DNA of 64,000 nucleotides. Origin: Gremmenia infestans. Lineage: Eukaryota; Ascomycota; Leotiomycetes; Helotiales; Hamatocanthoscyphaceae. The stretch spans positions 372,001-436,000 of the forward strand of contig JAFEVB010000004.1 in NCBI GenBank assembly GCA_032629725.1, written 5' to 3'. Below, one piece after another: positions 47,440-58,994 of the stretch (its first letter is position 1; every line of letters starts with the position of its first letter). A model generated the notes under the pieces. The model had not been told where the DNA came from. It was given only the letters and a program-made list of their open reading frames with translations, and did not search any database. The position numbers were made by a program, and so were the translations under genes.

Positions 47440-49359
47440 CTACTCCTCTCCTCCACCTGGAGCACCACCGCCTCCAGCTTGTCTTGCAGCCTTAGCACTG
47501 CAAATATCATCGACTCTCAGAAGCAGGCAAGCAGACTATATAATAGATTAGTATCAGGAAACCAAAAAAGATGCGTTCGACATACCTCAATAGCCGTCTT
47601 GATGCTCTGTAACTTGACAGCCTCTGGCTCCCAAACACCATACTCCTTCATATCAACAAGTGATCCCTTGTCACCATCAATACCCCACGTGCTTTGACCC
47701 TCGGCATGCTTAGCACGCAACGCAGTGAGAACTCTAACAGGGCTGGCTCCGGAGTTCTGGATCAGAGTTCTTGGGATGACCTCCATAGCCTCAGCAACAG
47801 CCTTGTATGGCCATTGCTGAACGCCCTCGATACTCTTCGCAAGCTGACCTAATCTGACAGCAACAGCCATTTCCGTAGCACCACCACCGGGCGAGAGTCT
47901 TGGATGGAACATGACGTTTCGGGCAACGGCCATGGCATCGGCCAAATTCCGGTCGACCTCGTTCAAGATATCCTTCGAAGGGCCTCTAAGGAGGATAGTG
48001 CATGCTCTTGGGTTTTCGCACTTGGTGAGGAAAGTAAAGTACTCATCACCGATCTTCTCAATCTCGAAAAGACCACATTGGGTCCCTACGTCGGATTCTT
48101 GGAGATCGTCCACACGGTTGACAACTGTTGCTCCTGTAGCACGAGCTATTCTGTTGTTGTCTGTCTTGCGGACACGGCGGAGAGCCGTGACATTGCCCTT
48201 CAAAAGGTAATGTTGAGCGAGATCTAGAAATATTAGCAAAGCTTCTGAAATCAGAAGACGTAAACTTACCAGAGACACCCTTCTCAGTAATGACTAAATC
48301 CGGCTTGAGCGCAAGAATAGAATCGCACATAAGCTTGACCTGCTCCTCCTCAATCTGCAAGATCTTGTTCCAGTCCTCCTCCTTGCTTATCTCAATATTC
48401 GTCTGAGATTCTCCCTTCTTGTACTCCAGTGTGCAATCCAACAGAATAATCCTGGGATTCTCTATTCTTCTCCTCATCTTCGGGTGGGTGATATCCTTGT
48501 TGACCATAACACCATCCAGAACTCTGCTATCCTCAATCTCTCCACCTGGTACCTTCTCAACTCTTGCGTAACGCTTGATGTCGACCTCCTTCTTGCCACC
48601 ACCTGCATCAAATGTGACAGTTCGAACAGCTTTCAGTGCAAGATTGCACATCAGGGTTGACCATCTCGAGACGAACTTCGTGCCGATGGACGAGGAGATC
48701 AGTTGGTACATGGCTTCGTCATCGTTGATATCGACTGGAAGGGAGATCTCGTCGATGATTTCAAGGGCGTCTTTCAGGGCGGCCTTGAAGGCGGAGATGA
48801 TCACAACCGGGTGGATATTTCGCTCTAACTGGGGGAGTGCTTGTGCGAGCATCTCTCCAGCTGCATGGTGTTAGCTGCTGTTCAAATATGCCATATTGTA
48901 GTCCGTACCCAGGATAATAACAGTCGTAGTTCCATCTCCAACTTCCTCATCTTGTGTTCTGCTGAGCTCGATCATGCTCTTCGCCGCTGGATGTGAGACC
49001 TCGATTTCCCGCAGGATGGCATGGCCGTCATTTGTCAACACGATACCTCCCATAGGATCCAACAGCATCTTCAGCATAGCCTTTGGTCCTAAACATGACC
49101 GGATAATATCTGCGACACTATTGTTTATAAGCTTCTGATCTTCCACCGCCTTGTGAGAGCTCGAGGCTTGCTGGTGGAGCTTACGTTTTCGCTGCGGTGA
49201 TGTTGGACATCTGTGCTTTTCTTCCGGTTTGTCTGTCCCCATTTTGGGTGTCTGCAAAGATCCATTAGTACTCTGAAGCTCTGGTGAGGGAGAGCTTCTA
49301 GAGGTCCCTAAGTTTGTTTGATTTTAGAACTTACTCATAACCACCACGGGAGCCTGCAT
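47440..49359 (-). CDS. CCT3: T-complex protein 1 subunit gamma (CCT3)
   Basis: Six exons, 49359-49335, 49251-49185, 49117-48909, 48860-48270, 48223-47586 and 47535-47440, give 541 residues, the standard length for CCT3. All five introns (83, 67, 48, 46 and 50 bp) keep phase. The start MQAPVVVMNTQNGDRQTGRK is spread over two tiny exons. Chaperonin motifs are intact: LGPKAMLKMLLDPMGGIVLT, NDGHAILREIEVSHPAAKSM, RTQDEEVGDGTTTVIIL (ATPase GDGTT at 91-95), GGATEMAVAVRLGQLA and the C-terminal DDICSAKAARQAGGG. The subunit is one of eight in the cytosolic TRiC/CCT ring that folds actin, tubulin and WD-repeat proteins. The GGGAPGGGEE end is the usual flexible Gly-rich tail. Confidence 0.97.
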
Positions 49360-49811
49360 CTTGAAGGTTCGCTCTGTAACTCGCTACCGAAGGTTTAGTG
49401 GTCGTATTAATATGGAAATCTGACCGTCGGAAGCTTTTGCAGAATGAGGTTGAGATTTCGAAGAGCTTGCTGTCCAGGCAGTTTCGCGTCTTCTAAATTT
49501 TTGAAGGTTCTCGCGTCGAGCACGTGATCTAGGGGTTGTCACGATTGTGCCCAGCTTCAGCAGTCTCAAAGTAACCACTATGCGGCTGCCCTTTTCTATT
49601 ATTAAGCACTCTTTGGAGGTAATCTTAGTTGAGATTTAGTTGAGATTTTCAGCTAAGTCAAAATGCACCTATTTAGTCGTTGCTCAGTCCACTTGGAGAT
49701 ATCTCTTTAGTTGTGGAAAAGGAGAAATCCATTTGACTGTTTTACATTACATTTTGCGGTATAGATAATTACAGTTTAATCTCGGCGCCAGCACCAAGAT
49801 CATCCATTTCA
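49360..49811. promoter_or_regulatory. CCT3 promoter and SDR 3' flank
   Basis: A 452-bp gap between tandem minus-strand genes. The right side should carry the SDR terminator, the left the CCT3 promoter. An 11-bp imperfect tandem (TTAGTTGAGAT twice) sits at about 49624-49648. Confidence 0.5.
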
Positions 49812-50916
49812 TTATATCAGAGGTTCTTTCTCTCCTACCCCTCTTCCCACGAAGCCTTTCATACCGCTGTCAACACCAGACATCTTCCGCATGATAGTCT
49901 GTACACCTACTGGCATGACATTCATCCAGTCTATCCATCGTGCATAAAGTGGCATTGCCAGCTCTGTGCTACTTCCCCCATCAATAGCAGCAATGACCTC
50001 CTTCGCAACGTCCACCGGTTCTAATACGGGGGCAAAGAATGAATTGGGAGTCTGGACACCAGTGAAGAGAGGAGTAGTCAACTGGCCAGGAGATACAAGT
50101 ATGGTCTTGATATTTGGTGTCGACTTGAGCTCCGCTACTAAAGATTTGTGCATCGCTGTTATTCCTGCCTTAGCAGCAGCATAATCACTCAAATGAGCGG
50201 CACCAATTTGGCCAAGAACGCTCGAGATGGTGACAATTGTACCTTGTCCAGCTCGCATAATACCAGGGAGGAAATTCTTGAGAACATAATAGTGGGAGAG
50301 AAGGTTTACGCGAAAGTTGCGCTCAATTTCTTCGATTGAAAGGTCGAGGAGGGGTTTCCCGTTGACGATTGCGGCATTATTGATAAGAATTGTCGGAGTA
50401 CCAAGCTGCAAATTGTTAATAGAGATCATCAAAAGTGGTCATGATACTAACATCTCTTTCAATCTCAATCGCCACCTTTGCTACCTGTTCCTTGTCGCCC
50501 ACATCACACTTGTAGACTGACACTCCTCTCGCTTCTCCCGACTCCAAGTCCTTGACATCCAGCACCGCAACCGTAGCACCCCTCATGCCGTAGACCTCCG
50601 CGATCAAAAGCCCCAGGCCACTTGCGCCTCCCGTAATCACAATGACTTCCTCGGAGAGATCTACCGTGCGTGGCTTCGAGTATGCGATCTGGCGGTTGAG
50701 GGTGTTTAGGAAGAAAAGGGCGGTTAAGAGAGACGCGTATGCGATGACAACTTGCATCGCAGGATGCCACCATGACATAGCTTGCGCCCGCATACATAAT
50801 GGAAGCATCCATGCCACGAAGGGGTGTAAGAAAGTGACATTGAGGACCTTGAGGAAGAGGTCGATGGAGAGGGGCTTGGCCCAGGAGAGTTCTCGACTGC
50901 GCGGTTGGTAGGACAT
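49812..50916 (-). CDS. Membrane-anchored short-chain dehydrogenase (SDR16C/RDH10-like)
   Basis: Two exons, 50916-50452 and 50405-49812, are joined by a 46-bp intron (GTTAGT...TTGCAG, phase 0) to give 352 residues. An N-terminal hydrophobic stretch (about residues 52-72, HPAMQVVIAYASLLTALFFL) should anchor it, probably in ER or lipid-droplet membrane. The Rossmann fold shows TGGASGLG (95-102), LDV and KCDVGDKEQV, then ILINNAA at about 161-167. Catalytic residues are present: Ser216/217 in VTISSVLG, Tyr230 and Lys234 in SDYAAAKAG. VSPGQLTTPLFTGVQTP follows as usual in the SDR16C group (retinol dehydrogenase 10, DHRS3-like), so a lipid alcohol/ketone with NAD(P) is expected. The exact substrate cannot be told. 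A purine-rich GAA/GAG leader (50960-51005 on the plus strand) lies upstream. Confidence 0.88.
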
Positions 50917-52171
50917 GTTGACGATGGGATGGAAATAACGATTGAAGATTATTGAGAGAGAATCAAAGAAGAAGAAGAAGAGGAGGAGAAGGAGGAGAGA
51001 GGAGTTCAGACCTTTGGCACCATATTCTCGACATGAGACGAATTATCATCGCCTTGAAACATCGAGGCGCTTACTTCGTACCATGCTTTGAAACGAAAGA
51101 ATCGTCCGAGCTTTCAGCCTTGCAACGTTGACATCTCCCAGCTCGCTTCCCCCTCTTCCTTTTTCTTGCTGCACATACAGTAGTACTGTACAGTACACAA
51201 ATCGACCTTCTTCCTTCCATCGTCAATAAAGCTTTTCGGCAACAGACGCACCTTTTAATGCCTGTATGCGTTTGCAGAATATATATGCTCTACTGGTCTC
51301 TGTATCCCTCCGCTAGTGCAGGAGGCATCACACGCCTCCTTTTACCTAAGCCCATGAAATTGAGTCATACTCTTTAATCTGAAAGTAGTCTTCTAGATCC
51401 ATGATTTCCTCTTGACAGAGATTCCCAGGCGACCAAACGATAAATATCTCCCCGCATTGTTGAAAGTAATCCTACAATGCGAGCCCCACAGAGAACATGA
51501 GGGTTCAGGTATTATATATTTTTTAGCATTGATCTATTCACGCATAAACAATATTAGAAGCCTGCAAATGATTCTACGAAGCCTGGAGCTCAGAGATCAT
51601 CCAACAGTTCTAGCGCACATAGGTTTATAAATGCGTTCTTCGGAATAGCATGAGCTGGAGAAGCTCTTGAAAGTTAAGTACTCGAAGTTCTATTTCCCAA
51701 TGTGTGCAACCCACCAAGTTTCAAAAAGTCATGACACCATTTCAGAGTGTACAGTAGATTCTCAAAGCTATCTACATACCTCTAACGGTGCGGTCTATTC
51801 TTGCCTGAAGCTTCGGTTACAGGCTGGGGGTCATCACGTTTTCATAGGTACTCAATGTAAAGAAGTCTTGCAGCCTGCGCAAACATGGATTCTAAGCGCT
51901 CCAATGGGATGGGAAACAGTAGCGAAAATCAAGTGGTTATGGCTGTTAAACACATCCACGAGCCTTCCAGCTCACGCATTCACTAGGAACGTAGACATAA
52001 GCTCAAGCATAATTTTTGATTTGCTAACGAGCGTACAAGTGAGTGAGCGACCTCAACATATCATCCCTCTTTTGCACCACCTCTTCCCAGATCTGAAAAC
52101 GCCCCCTACACTACGTACCCAAGTCCATGACTCCCAACACTCAGCGAGCCAGCTCATCTTCCAACAGATGC
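50917..52171. other. Gene-poor stretch, SDR promoter side
   Basis: About 1.25 kb. The first 200 bp should be SDR promoter and leader, with a GAAGAAGAAGAGGAGG-type purine run at about 50966-51002. The long plus-strand open frame crossing 51667-52281 has no domain and overlaps the SMP-like gene on the other strand, so I discount it. Confidence 0.55.
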
Positions 52172-52440
52172 TCACTTCTGAGCCTTGTTGCTGGCGTTGC
52201 CGGCAGAGGTCTTGGATTCACGTCCACCCGCTCCTGCATATCCAGCCGAGTTGCTGGAACTTGCATGTTTATCGCCAGTAGACTGGGCACGAGATGCAAA
52301 CCCGTTGGCGGACATATCACCACCATTTTTAGCCTACGGACGTTGTTAGTCTGTGTTGGTGTCCCTAGGGAGGAGGGACTTGCTTGAGTAGATTGAATGC
52401 GCTGTGATGCATCCTTGGTCATCCCTTGATTGTTGGGCAT
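52172..52440 (-). CDS. Small SMP/LEA-like stress protein with a GC-AG intron
   Basis: Two exons, 52440-52384 and 52333-52172, give 72 residues. The intron (52383-52334, 50 bp) starts with GCAAGT and ends with GACTAAC...GTAG, so it is a GC-AG intron; reading through it gives a different, less protein-like tail. The spliced product begins MPNNQGMTKDASQRIQSTQ and goes on AKNGGDMSANGFASRAQS, then a Ser/Ala/Gly/Asn-rich hydrophilic end with KAQK. This matches the small seed-maturation-protein (SMP) type found in fungi: short, very hydrophilic, without Cys or Trp, often induced in spores or by desiccation and starvation. Disordered and probably cytosolic. The role in stress is known of the family, not shown here. 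Confidence 0.75.
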
Positions 52441-54247
52441 TTTGGAAGCAGCGGGGAAATTTGTTGGGGGTTTGAAGTTTGTGAGTGTTCTGGTTGGAGA
52501 TGAAACCGTTTGTGATTTTGGAGAATGGTGGGGAGTGGTGATGATAAGTCGAAGATGGCAGTCGAAGAGAGCTGGGAGAGGGGCTTATGTATAGCGATAG
52601 CGAAAGACTGTTCAGCATTGGGAGGGCCAACTTCTGCTCCTTTTCAGGAGAGAAATACTGAATTCCGTACCCAACCAATAGCTCAGCCCTTAAACATGTT
52701 TCAACTGCGGCCCCCCGTTGGATCCAAACTTGCGATGGATGCATGGATGAAAAGGAAATATTGAAAGAATGAGCTACACATCGGTGGCATTTGAAATCAA
52801 GACTGATAAAGTATGCTCGCGAAGAAAGGCATGGTCAGCATGTATGATGTTGCGGTCAAGAAATGGAAGTTGCACCAATAATACTTCTTGAATTAAGGTT
52901 TGTTTGCTATATCGATAGATGATGAATGAGATGTGATAAAGTTTCAAGATTTCCGACCAGCTCCCCACATATGTGAAATATTGGACTGGCATATTCAGAC
53001 ACTAACCCGTCATCTATGCTTTCCCTGGGTCGTGTAGTTGCAGCAGAAGCTTTGAGATTTATGCGTTATCAGTTTCTGAAATGCGATTGGGTAGCTTGGG
53101 TATATCTGCAAGTCTTAAAATAAAGGTCTGACTCGTAAAACTCGGGCTCTGTCCCAGTATATCCTACAGATGTCAAATTTCGAGCGCCAGTTCCCATCAA
53201 GCAATTGTTCCCAAGTCAGAAGCCAAAGGGCGTGCTTGGCAGTATGCACCGCAGGGGACAGAGCAGGGCACAAAACTCTACGGCTCGGAGTGCCACACCC
53301 ATCCTGCTTCCATGATGTGTAACCGAGATCACAGGTCTTGGTGTTTTGCAGAAAGATGGGGGAAATGAAAGTCTAGAACTCACGCAACTTGGATCTTGAA
53401 GCCGGAAGAGTTTCTGGTGCTCGATCTCAGGCATGCGATAGGTTCAACAGGATGACGTCGTGTCACTACAAGTTCATTCAATACAAGTTGCTTCTGCAAG
53501 TAGCCTGATGGAATGACCCCTTTAGTACTTCGTCCCAAGCCTCATAATTTCACCGACGTCCAGGCCAAGTAGGTGACAATAACTCTAAAAGCAGTAAAGC
53601 AAGCCACCCTCACCCTTGGTATTTCTGGTGGAGTTATTACGTCGGGACGAGGCAGAAATGTAGTGGAAGGATCTTAACTTCGACAAATCGTGGTCCCATA
53701 ATGAGCCATTGAGAAAAGAAATAAGGCAGGCATATCGAAACAATTATGACCAAAAACAAAACAAATATTGACCAATATTCCGGTGCTACTCAAATGAAAA
53801 ACAATCGGACTTTGAAGCCATCACAAAGTGGAGTGTGGTATTGCAACCACGAGTGGCTAGATACTCAGTACACGAAGCGCTCACCTGGGTGCTATGGATC
53901 ATCAATTGATCACTTGATCACTGCAATTTTTTTATATTGTTGATGCAAAGAAAACAAACATGACTGAGTGTGGTTGAGATTCATGGGGAAGGTATCGCCG
54001 AAAACAAAAGCCCCACTCAGATCTCAACTTATCGCTTACCTAATCCAGACTAGTTTTCACGCCTTCCCTTCCTACCCTACCCAGCCTTGCGCGTGCTTTC
54101 AGCCTTGCATTCATTCCATAAAGGTGGTTTTCGACAAAGAAAAATCTTAAGAGGGATATCCATAGAACGAGGTAATAGACCAAATCGCAATCCAGAAAAT
54201 CAAGTCTCACAACTCGCAGTCAGCATCGTAACGATATCATCAACACG
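52441..54247. other. Gene-free stretch
   Basis: About 1.8 kb between the divergent SMP-like and OGFr-domain genes. I see no gene; open frames are under about 130 codons and lack motifs. The long spacing leaves room for large promoters, which would suit a stress-induced gene on the left. Confidence 0.55.
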
Positions 54248-55182
54248 ATGAACAGACCTGATCTATCGAATTCGCCGGCTCTGATCAAATTCTACAGGGG
54301 CGATGGTACGGATTTCCAAGGACGTTATCTGGAGGATATGATGAAGTGGGATATGAAGAAACTTGAACAAGACCATGCCTACATCCAGACTATGTTTCCT
54401 CTCCCAGAACGTAAGATATTCTACGATTCGCTTCACTTCCTTTTTCCCATGCCTTAGGGGTCCCTGAGGTTTGTCTTCTGAAGCCTTTGCTTGTGAATTC
54501 GTGCTCCTTACTCCCTGTTGAAGTTGGTCTTGAAGGACTAATGCTGACTCCTAGTTCTTTAGCATCCATGATTGTAGGTAGGTCTGCACCTAAGATCGAC
54601 TACGAGGTATTCAAGGCTTTTCGAAAGAGCCCTAACCTACGACGAGCACTCTATGATTCTTTCAGCAAAATCCTATGGTTCTATGGCCTCAGGCCTAAAT
54701 TGAACGAGGAAGGCCACTGTGAGACAGTAAGTCCGCACCGAAGTCCTATTTTGTATTTGCCACTTATTAACACATCGCAGGTCGAAAAGAATCCCGATTC
54801 CTGGTCTAATAGCACGAGGTCGTGGAACACACAATTCGATCATAATCACCTCCGTATCACCCGCATTATCCGCTGCTTGCGTGTCCTCGGTCTCGAAGAA
54901 GAGGCGCAAGCTTTTTACGAATTCCTGAACGAGAACGCTGTTCGTGCCAGCGAGACTTCCCATATGTATTGGACACGAGCAGCCAAGCGACCTCTCAATG
55001 TGAAGCCGGATTTGAACGTTGACGAAGAGTCCTATCACATTGTTGGAGAGACGTTCCTGAAGGCTTATGAGAAGCGCTTGAAGGAGGCTGGGGAGAAAGA
55101 TAAGCAGTATGGGAAGGGAAATTGGACTAAGACTGAGGAGGAAGAGAATTGGTCGCAGTCGGAGGATGAAGGTTTGATTTGA
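54248..55182 (+). CDS. OGFr N-terminal-domain protein
   Basis: Three exons give 242 residues: 54248-54410, about 54563-54726 and 54781-55182. The second intron (54 bp, GTAAGT...CGCAG) is a multiple of three, so the frame stays open across it. The first intron (about 152 bp) has a clear GTAAGA donor after FPLPE, but its acceptor is less certain: TTTAG before 54563 keeps phase and gives the best family spacing, while GTAG before 54577 is an alternative. The protein shows the opioid-growth-factor-receptor domain pattern: LIKFYRGDGTDFQGRYLEDM, HAYIQTMFPLPE, SAPKIDYEVFKAFRKSP, WFYGLRP and DHNHLRITRIIRCLRVLGLE. Fungal members are not peptide receptors in any shown sense; the function is unknown. 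The tail is acidic. Confidence 0.8.
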
Positions 55183-56995
55183 GTTGCAGTTTAGAATGGC
55201 ACTCAGAGGTTTGTTTTTAGCGTTGTGGTGATGGACTTTAGAGGATGGACTTTGCTTCGCAAGCGGTTCTTAGACTGATATTCTGATATTCCTAGACAAA
55301 GAAAATCTGAGAGACTGAGAGACTAGATACAAGTTACTGAATGCATTTTTCCACCTATCAGTGGTCTTCCCGGATCTGACTCAAGCCTCACCGACGAGCC
55401 GACAAGAATGACCGTGAATAATGGAGTTTGGGGAACGCCTCCAACAAAGTACAGAGTAGCTTACTCCGGAGTACTGTAAGTAGTTAAAACGTTCCACAGT
55501 GGGGTTGACCGGCTTTCCTCATGTGGAATCGCGCTCTCCACCAGTGCCCCCACCACCAACTTTCCACTCCACTCCACTCCACTCCACTCCTCTCCACTCC
55601 ACTCCTCTCCTCCCCACATAGATCCATTATTGTAGCGCGTGAGGCACTGAGGACAAAGATATTCGTAAGACTTAGCACCGCACTGGTTCAGCTTGGGGAT
55701 TTAGTGGGGTGGTGAGGGGACTTTGTAAGCAGAATGAGCTCAGACGCAAAGAAATGCCCAGTTAGTCTTGTACTCCGATACTCTGCGAACAACATCTTTA
55801 TTTCCTTTTTGGGGTTTGAAATCAGATGTTTTCAAACAGTGTAAGCCCTGTTCGCCCAACCAAGTGGCTAGGAAACAGTGTTTATATCCGGCAGATCACT
55901 TGATCATCACTGCTTCGGTTCGGAGTAAAGCTTGACTGTAGAAAGAGCGGGGCTCCTTACTTGTCCGCCTCGTGTAAGTACTCGAATGTATTGTGAAATA
56001 CAGCAGTAAATCGTGACTCAATTTGGTAACTCTCTAGCCGTTTAACACTCTACTAGTAAAGGGGAGTCTACGTTACCTTATCATTCATTCTGATACTGTA
56101 CACCAGATATCCACATCAGTACCTCGGGGTCCAGATTTTCCCCCTCTCCCCATAAATTCGCGGGCTTGCAAACAAGGCTATGTTATGGCACAGCTAGCTT
56201 TGTACGTAGTTGCGGGACACCCCACTTACCTCCGTAGCTTCAAATACACAATGCGAAAAAAGTCGCGATGTTATGAAGTCATGAATGGCTCTAAAGTAGA
56301 GAGGCCCAAGTGATGTGATGCGATGCGATGTGAATTGGTACTTGAACCAAAGCGAATCCGAATAAAGCACATATCATGGTAGGAGTATCAAGCTTTCTGT
56401 TCCATTGCCAAGTCGCCAAGCTTTACCCAACATTCCTGACAAAACAAATCCTGTTCCTTGGTAGACACACTGCCAAGAGCCCCTCCAGCGGCGCGCCGTT
56501 GGAATTCAGTCTGCTGCTAAGAGCCAATCATAAGCAGTCAACCACCACAACGCATCGCACCTTCCTCATTAGGGGCCCTCCCTGGTCGTCCCCACGTTTG
56601 TCCGGGGGACTCTCCACACGTCCAACTATTCCCCGCTATATCGAGGTAAGAGAGGTATGTACGGAGTACGGAGGTAAGGTTGTGGCACGGCGGGTGGAGT
56701 CGCACTGGTGCGTAGTAAAAGATCCTGTGATCGAAAATCTCATCTAGTCTATTCACAGTACTGGCATGGCATGGATGGGCATTAGGCGTGGGGCAGCTCG
56801 TGCCTTCGCTCCTTCTGCTGCTACTACTTAACCAACGCGCTCCTGCTTCTATCTCACACTCTTCTCTACTCTTTCCCTCCCCCTTCTCTTCCCTCCTACC
56901 CCTCGCAGTCTTTTACCTACAAATCCATTCCTATCAACGTCAACCCATTACTTCTCTCCTCTACACCTTCAGATACTCTTTCCATAGGGGACAAA
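55183..56995. other. Intergenic upstream of the sugar porter, with CTCCA repeats
   Basis: About 1.8 kb. It holds a CTCCA/CTCCT repeat at about 55565-55612 and a C/T-rich leader (56800-56990) directly before the MFS start codon, which probably forms the 5' UTR. No gene is seen. Confidence 0.55.
55565..55612. repeat. (CTCCA)n/(CTCCT)n microsatellite
   Basis: About nine pentamers of CTCCA, with CTCCT variants interspersed, run in tandem. This is the third pentanucleotide repeat in the window. Confidence 0.92.
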
Positions 56996-58892
56996 ATGGC
57001 AGGTGGAGGACAGCCCGTTGGGCCTGGCATGTTCAAGGCTGCCCTGGCCGACACACCTAAAGAAGCCTTCAATTGGCGACTTATGATCAGCGTTATTTGC
57101 TTTGGACTCATGGTATGATTGTTCCAAGCCCAAAAGTCTCAACTCAAGTGCTAAATATAATCACTAGGGCGCTGCTAGAGGTTTGGATGAAGGTCTTATC
57201 GGCACTACAGTTACGCAGAAGAGCTTCATTAGCGGTACGTTCCTGAGCTTCCAAAGTTTTGGCATTGCCAGCTAATGATGTTCAGAATACAACTTGAAAG
57301 TAACAAAGACTTTTACCAAGGCCGAGCTCGCCGAAAAGACTGGAAATATCACGGCCATGGTACAGATTGGCAGTGTTGGTGGGGCTCTCATTGCCTTCAT
57401 ATTCTGTGACAAGATTGGTAAGTCGGAAGACCAAACACACTCCTGAAGTATGCTAACAAATCTACCAGGCCGGATTTGGGCTACTCGTCAACTCTGTGTA
57501 ATCTGGATGATTGGCGTTATCGTTTATATCACGGCTGCAGGCAACTACGGACAAATTCTCGCTGGAAGATTCGTCATGGGTCTTGGAATTGGACAAACGA
57601 CTGTCGTCGCTCCAGCATACCTCGCTGAGATTGCTCCTCGCAGCATCCGTGGTCTTTGCATCTGTATTTTCAGTGGTTCGGTCTACTTTGGAATCATGCT
57701 GGGATATTTTGCCAACTGGGGAACCTCACTTCACATTGCCAACAACACTTCGAAGCAATGGATTGATGCAACAATCTTGCACCTCGTTTTTGCCGGTATT
57801 ATCTTGATTTTGACCTGTTTCAGTCTTGAATCTCCTCGATGGCTTGTGAGCGTTGGAAAGGATGAACAAGCGACTACCAACATGTGCAAGCTTCGACAGC
57901 TATCACCCGATCATCCATATGTGCGCAGTGAAATGATCGATATCCATGATCAAATCAACCGGGAGAAGGAAGCAACTCTCGGTTCTGGGTTCTTCGGTCC
58001 GCTGAAGGAGCTCTTCGTTCTCCCAAGGAACAGATACGCGATTCTTCTCGGGCTGAGTTGTCAGCTTATGGGACGTATGCATTTTCCTTTCCCAAGAAAA
58101 GGTTGTTTCTAACACAATCTAGAATGGTCCGGAGCACAATCAATCACCATCTACGCCCCCCAATTCTTTGCTCTATTAGGCACGACTGGCAGCTCTGAGA
58201 AACTCTTTGCTACAGCTATCTTCGGTGTGGTGAAGTTCGTCTCCGCGCTTATCTGCGCCTTCTTCCTCGTTGATTTCCTCGGCCGAAAGCGATCCCTCAC
58301 AATAGGCATCATCATTCAGTTTATTTCTATGCTCTACATCGCCATTTACCTGACAGCCGTACCTTCGATCTCGGCAGGCCAGGTACAAAGCACGATAGCA
58401 AAACATGCCGGCACAGGAGCAATTGTCTTCATCTATTTCTCTGGAGTTGGATGGGCTCTTGGATGGAACAGTATCCAATACCTTATTGGCGCAGAGATCT
58501 TCCCCTTGCGTGTCAGATCCCTCGGCACATCCATGATCATGTGCTTCCACTTTGTGAATCAATATGGAAACTCGAAAGCTGTCCCACTAATGCTTATCGA
58601 TGGATCACCAGGTCTCTCGCCTAAGGGCACATTCTGGCTCTTTGTCGTAGTCACAGCTTTGGGATTGGGGTTTGTCTGGTTTTTCCTTCCCGAGACTGCG
58701 GGCAAGTCGCTTGAGGGCATGGATGAGATGTTTAGCTTGCCATGGCACGTCATTGGACGTAAGGGTGCAGAGTTGACTGCTGGAACGGGCAGTGTTGCTG
58801 AGGCTACTGCAATGGCTGATCAGGAGAAAGCTGATATTATGGCGCGTGAAGAACAGGTTGAGGAGGCGGAAGAGAGGCCTGCTCATGTATAG
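56996..58892 (+). CDS. MFS sugar porter
   Basis: Five exons, 56996-57112, 57168-57234, 57286-57417, 57469-58074 and 58123-58892, give 563 residues with all phases kept (introns 55, 51, 51 and 48 bp). It has the sugar-porter pattern of 12 membrane segments: NWRLMISVICFGLMGAARGL in segment 1, GRIWATRQ after segment 2, AGRFVMGLGIGQTTVVAPAY in segments 4-5, FSLESPRWLVSVGKDEQA (PESPR-type) after segment 6, WSGAQSITIYAPQFF in segment 7, DFLGRKRSL after segment 8, and FFLPETAGKSLEGMDEMF (PETKG-type) at the end. The C-terminal LPWHVIGRKGAEL resembles fungal quinate/hexose-type porters. It should be a proton-coupled importer in the plasma membrane; the sugar or acid cannot be decided from sequence. 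Confidence 0.92.
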
Positions 58893-58994
58893 AAGGACGG
58901 TATTGGATAACAACCTAGTGTTGATAGGCGTTGAGGTGGGAAATCGAATTTTACGAGACATACGAACGATCTTTGGCTCAATGATACAAGTGCT

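Noticed and set aside
51667..52281. 204-codon plus-strand frame
   Set aside because: It overlaps the SMP-like gene on the other strand and has no recognisable domain or coding-like composition.
58605..58990. Continuation of the disrupted secreted-protein frame into the sugar porter gene
   Set aside because: This part is antisense to well-supported MFS coding sequence and carries no protein-like signal on its own.
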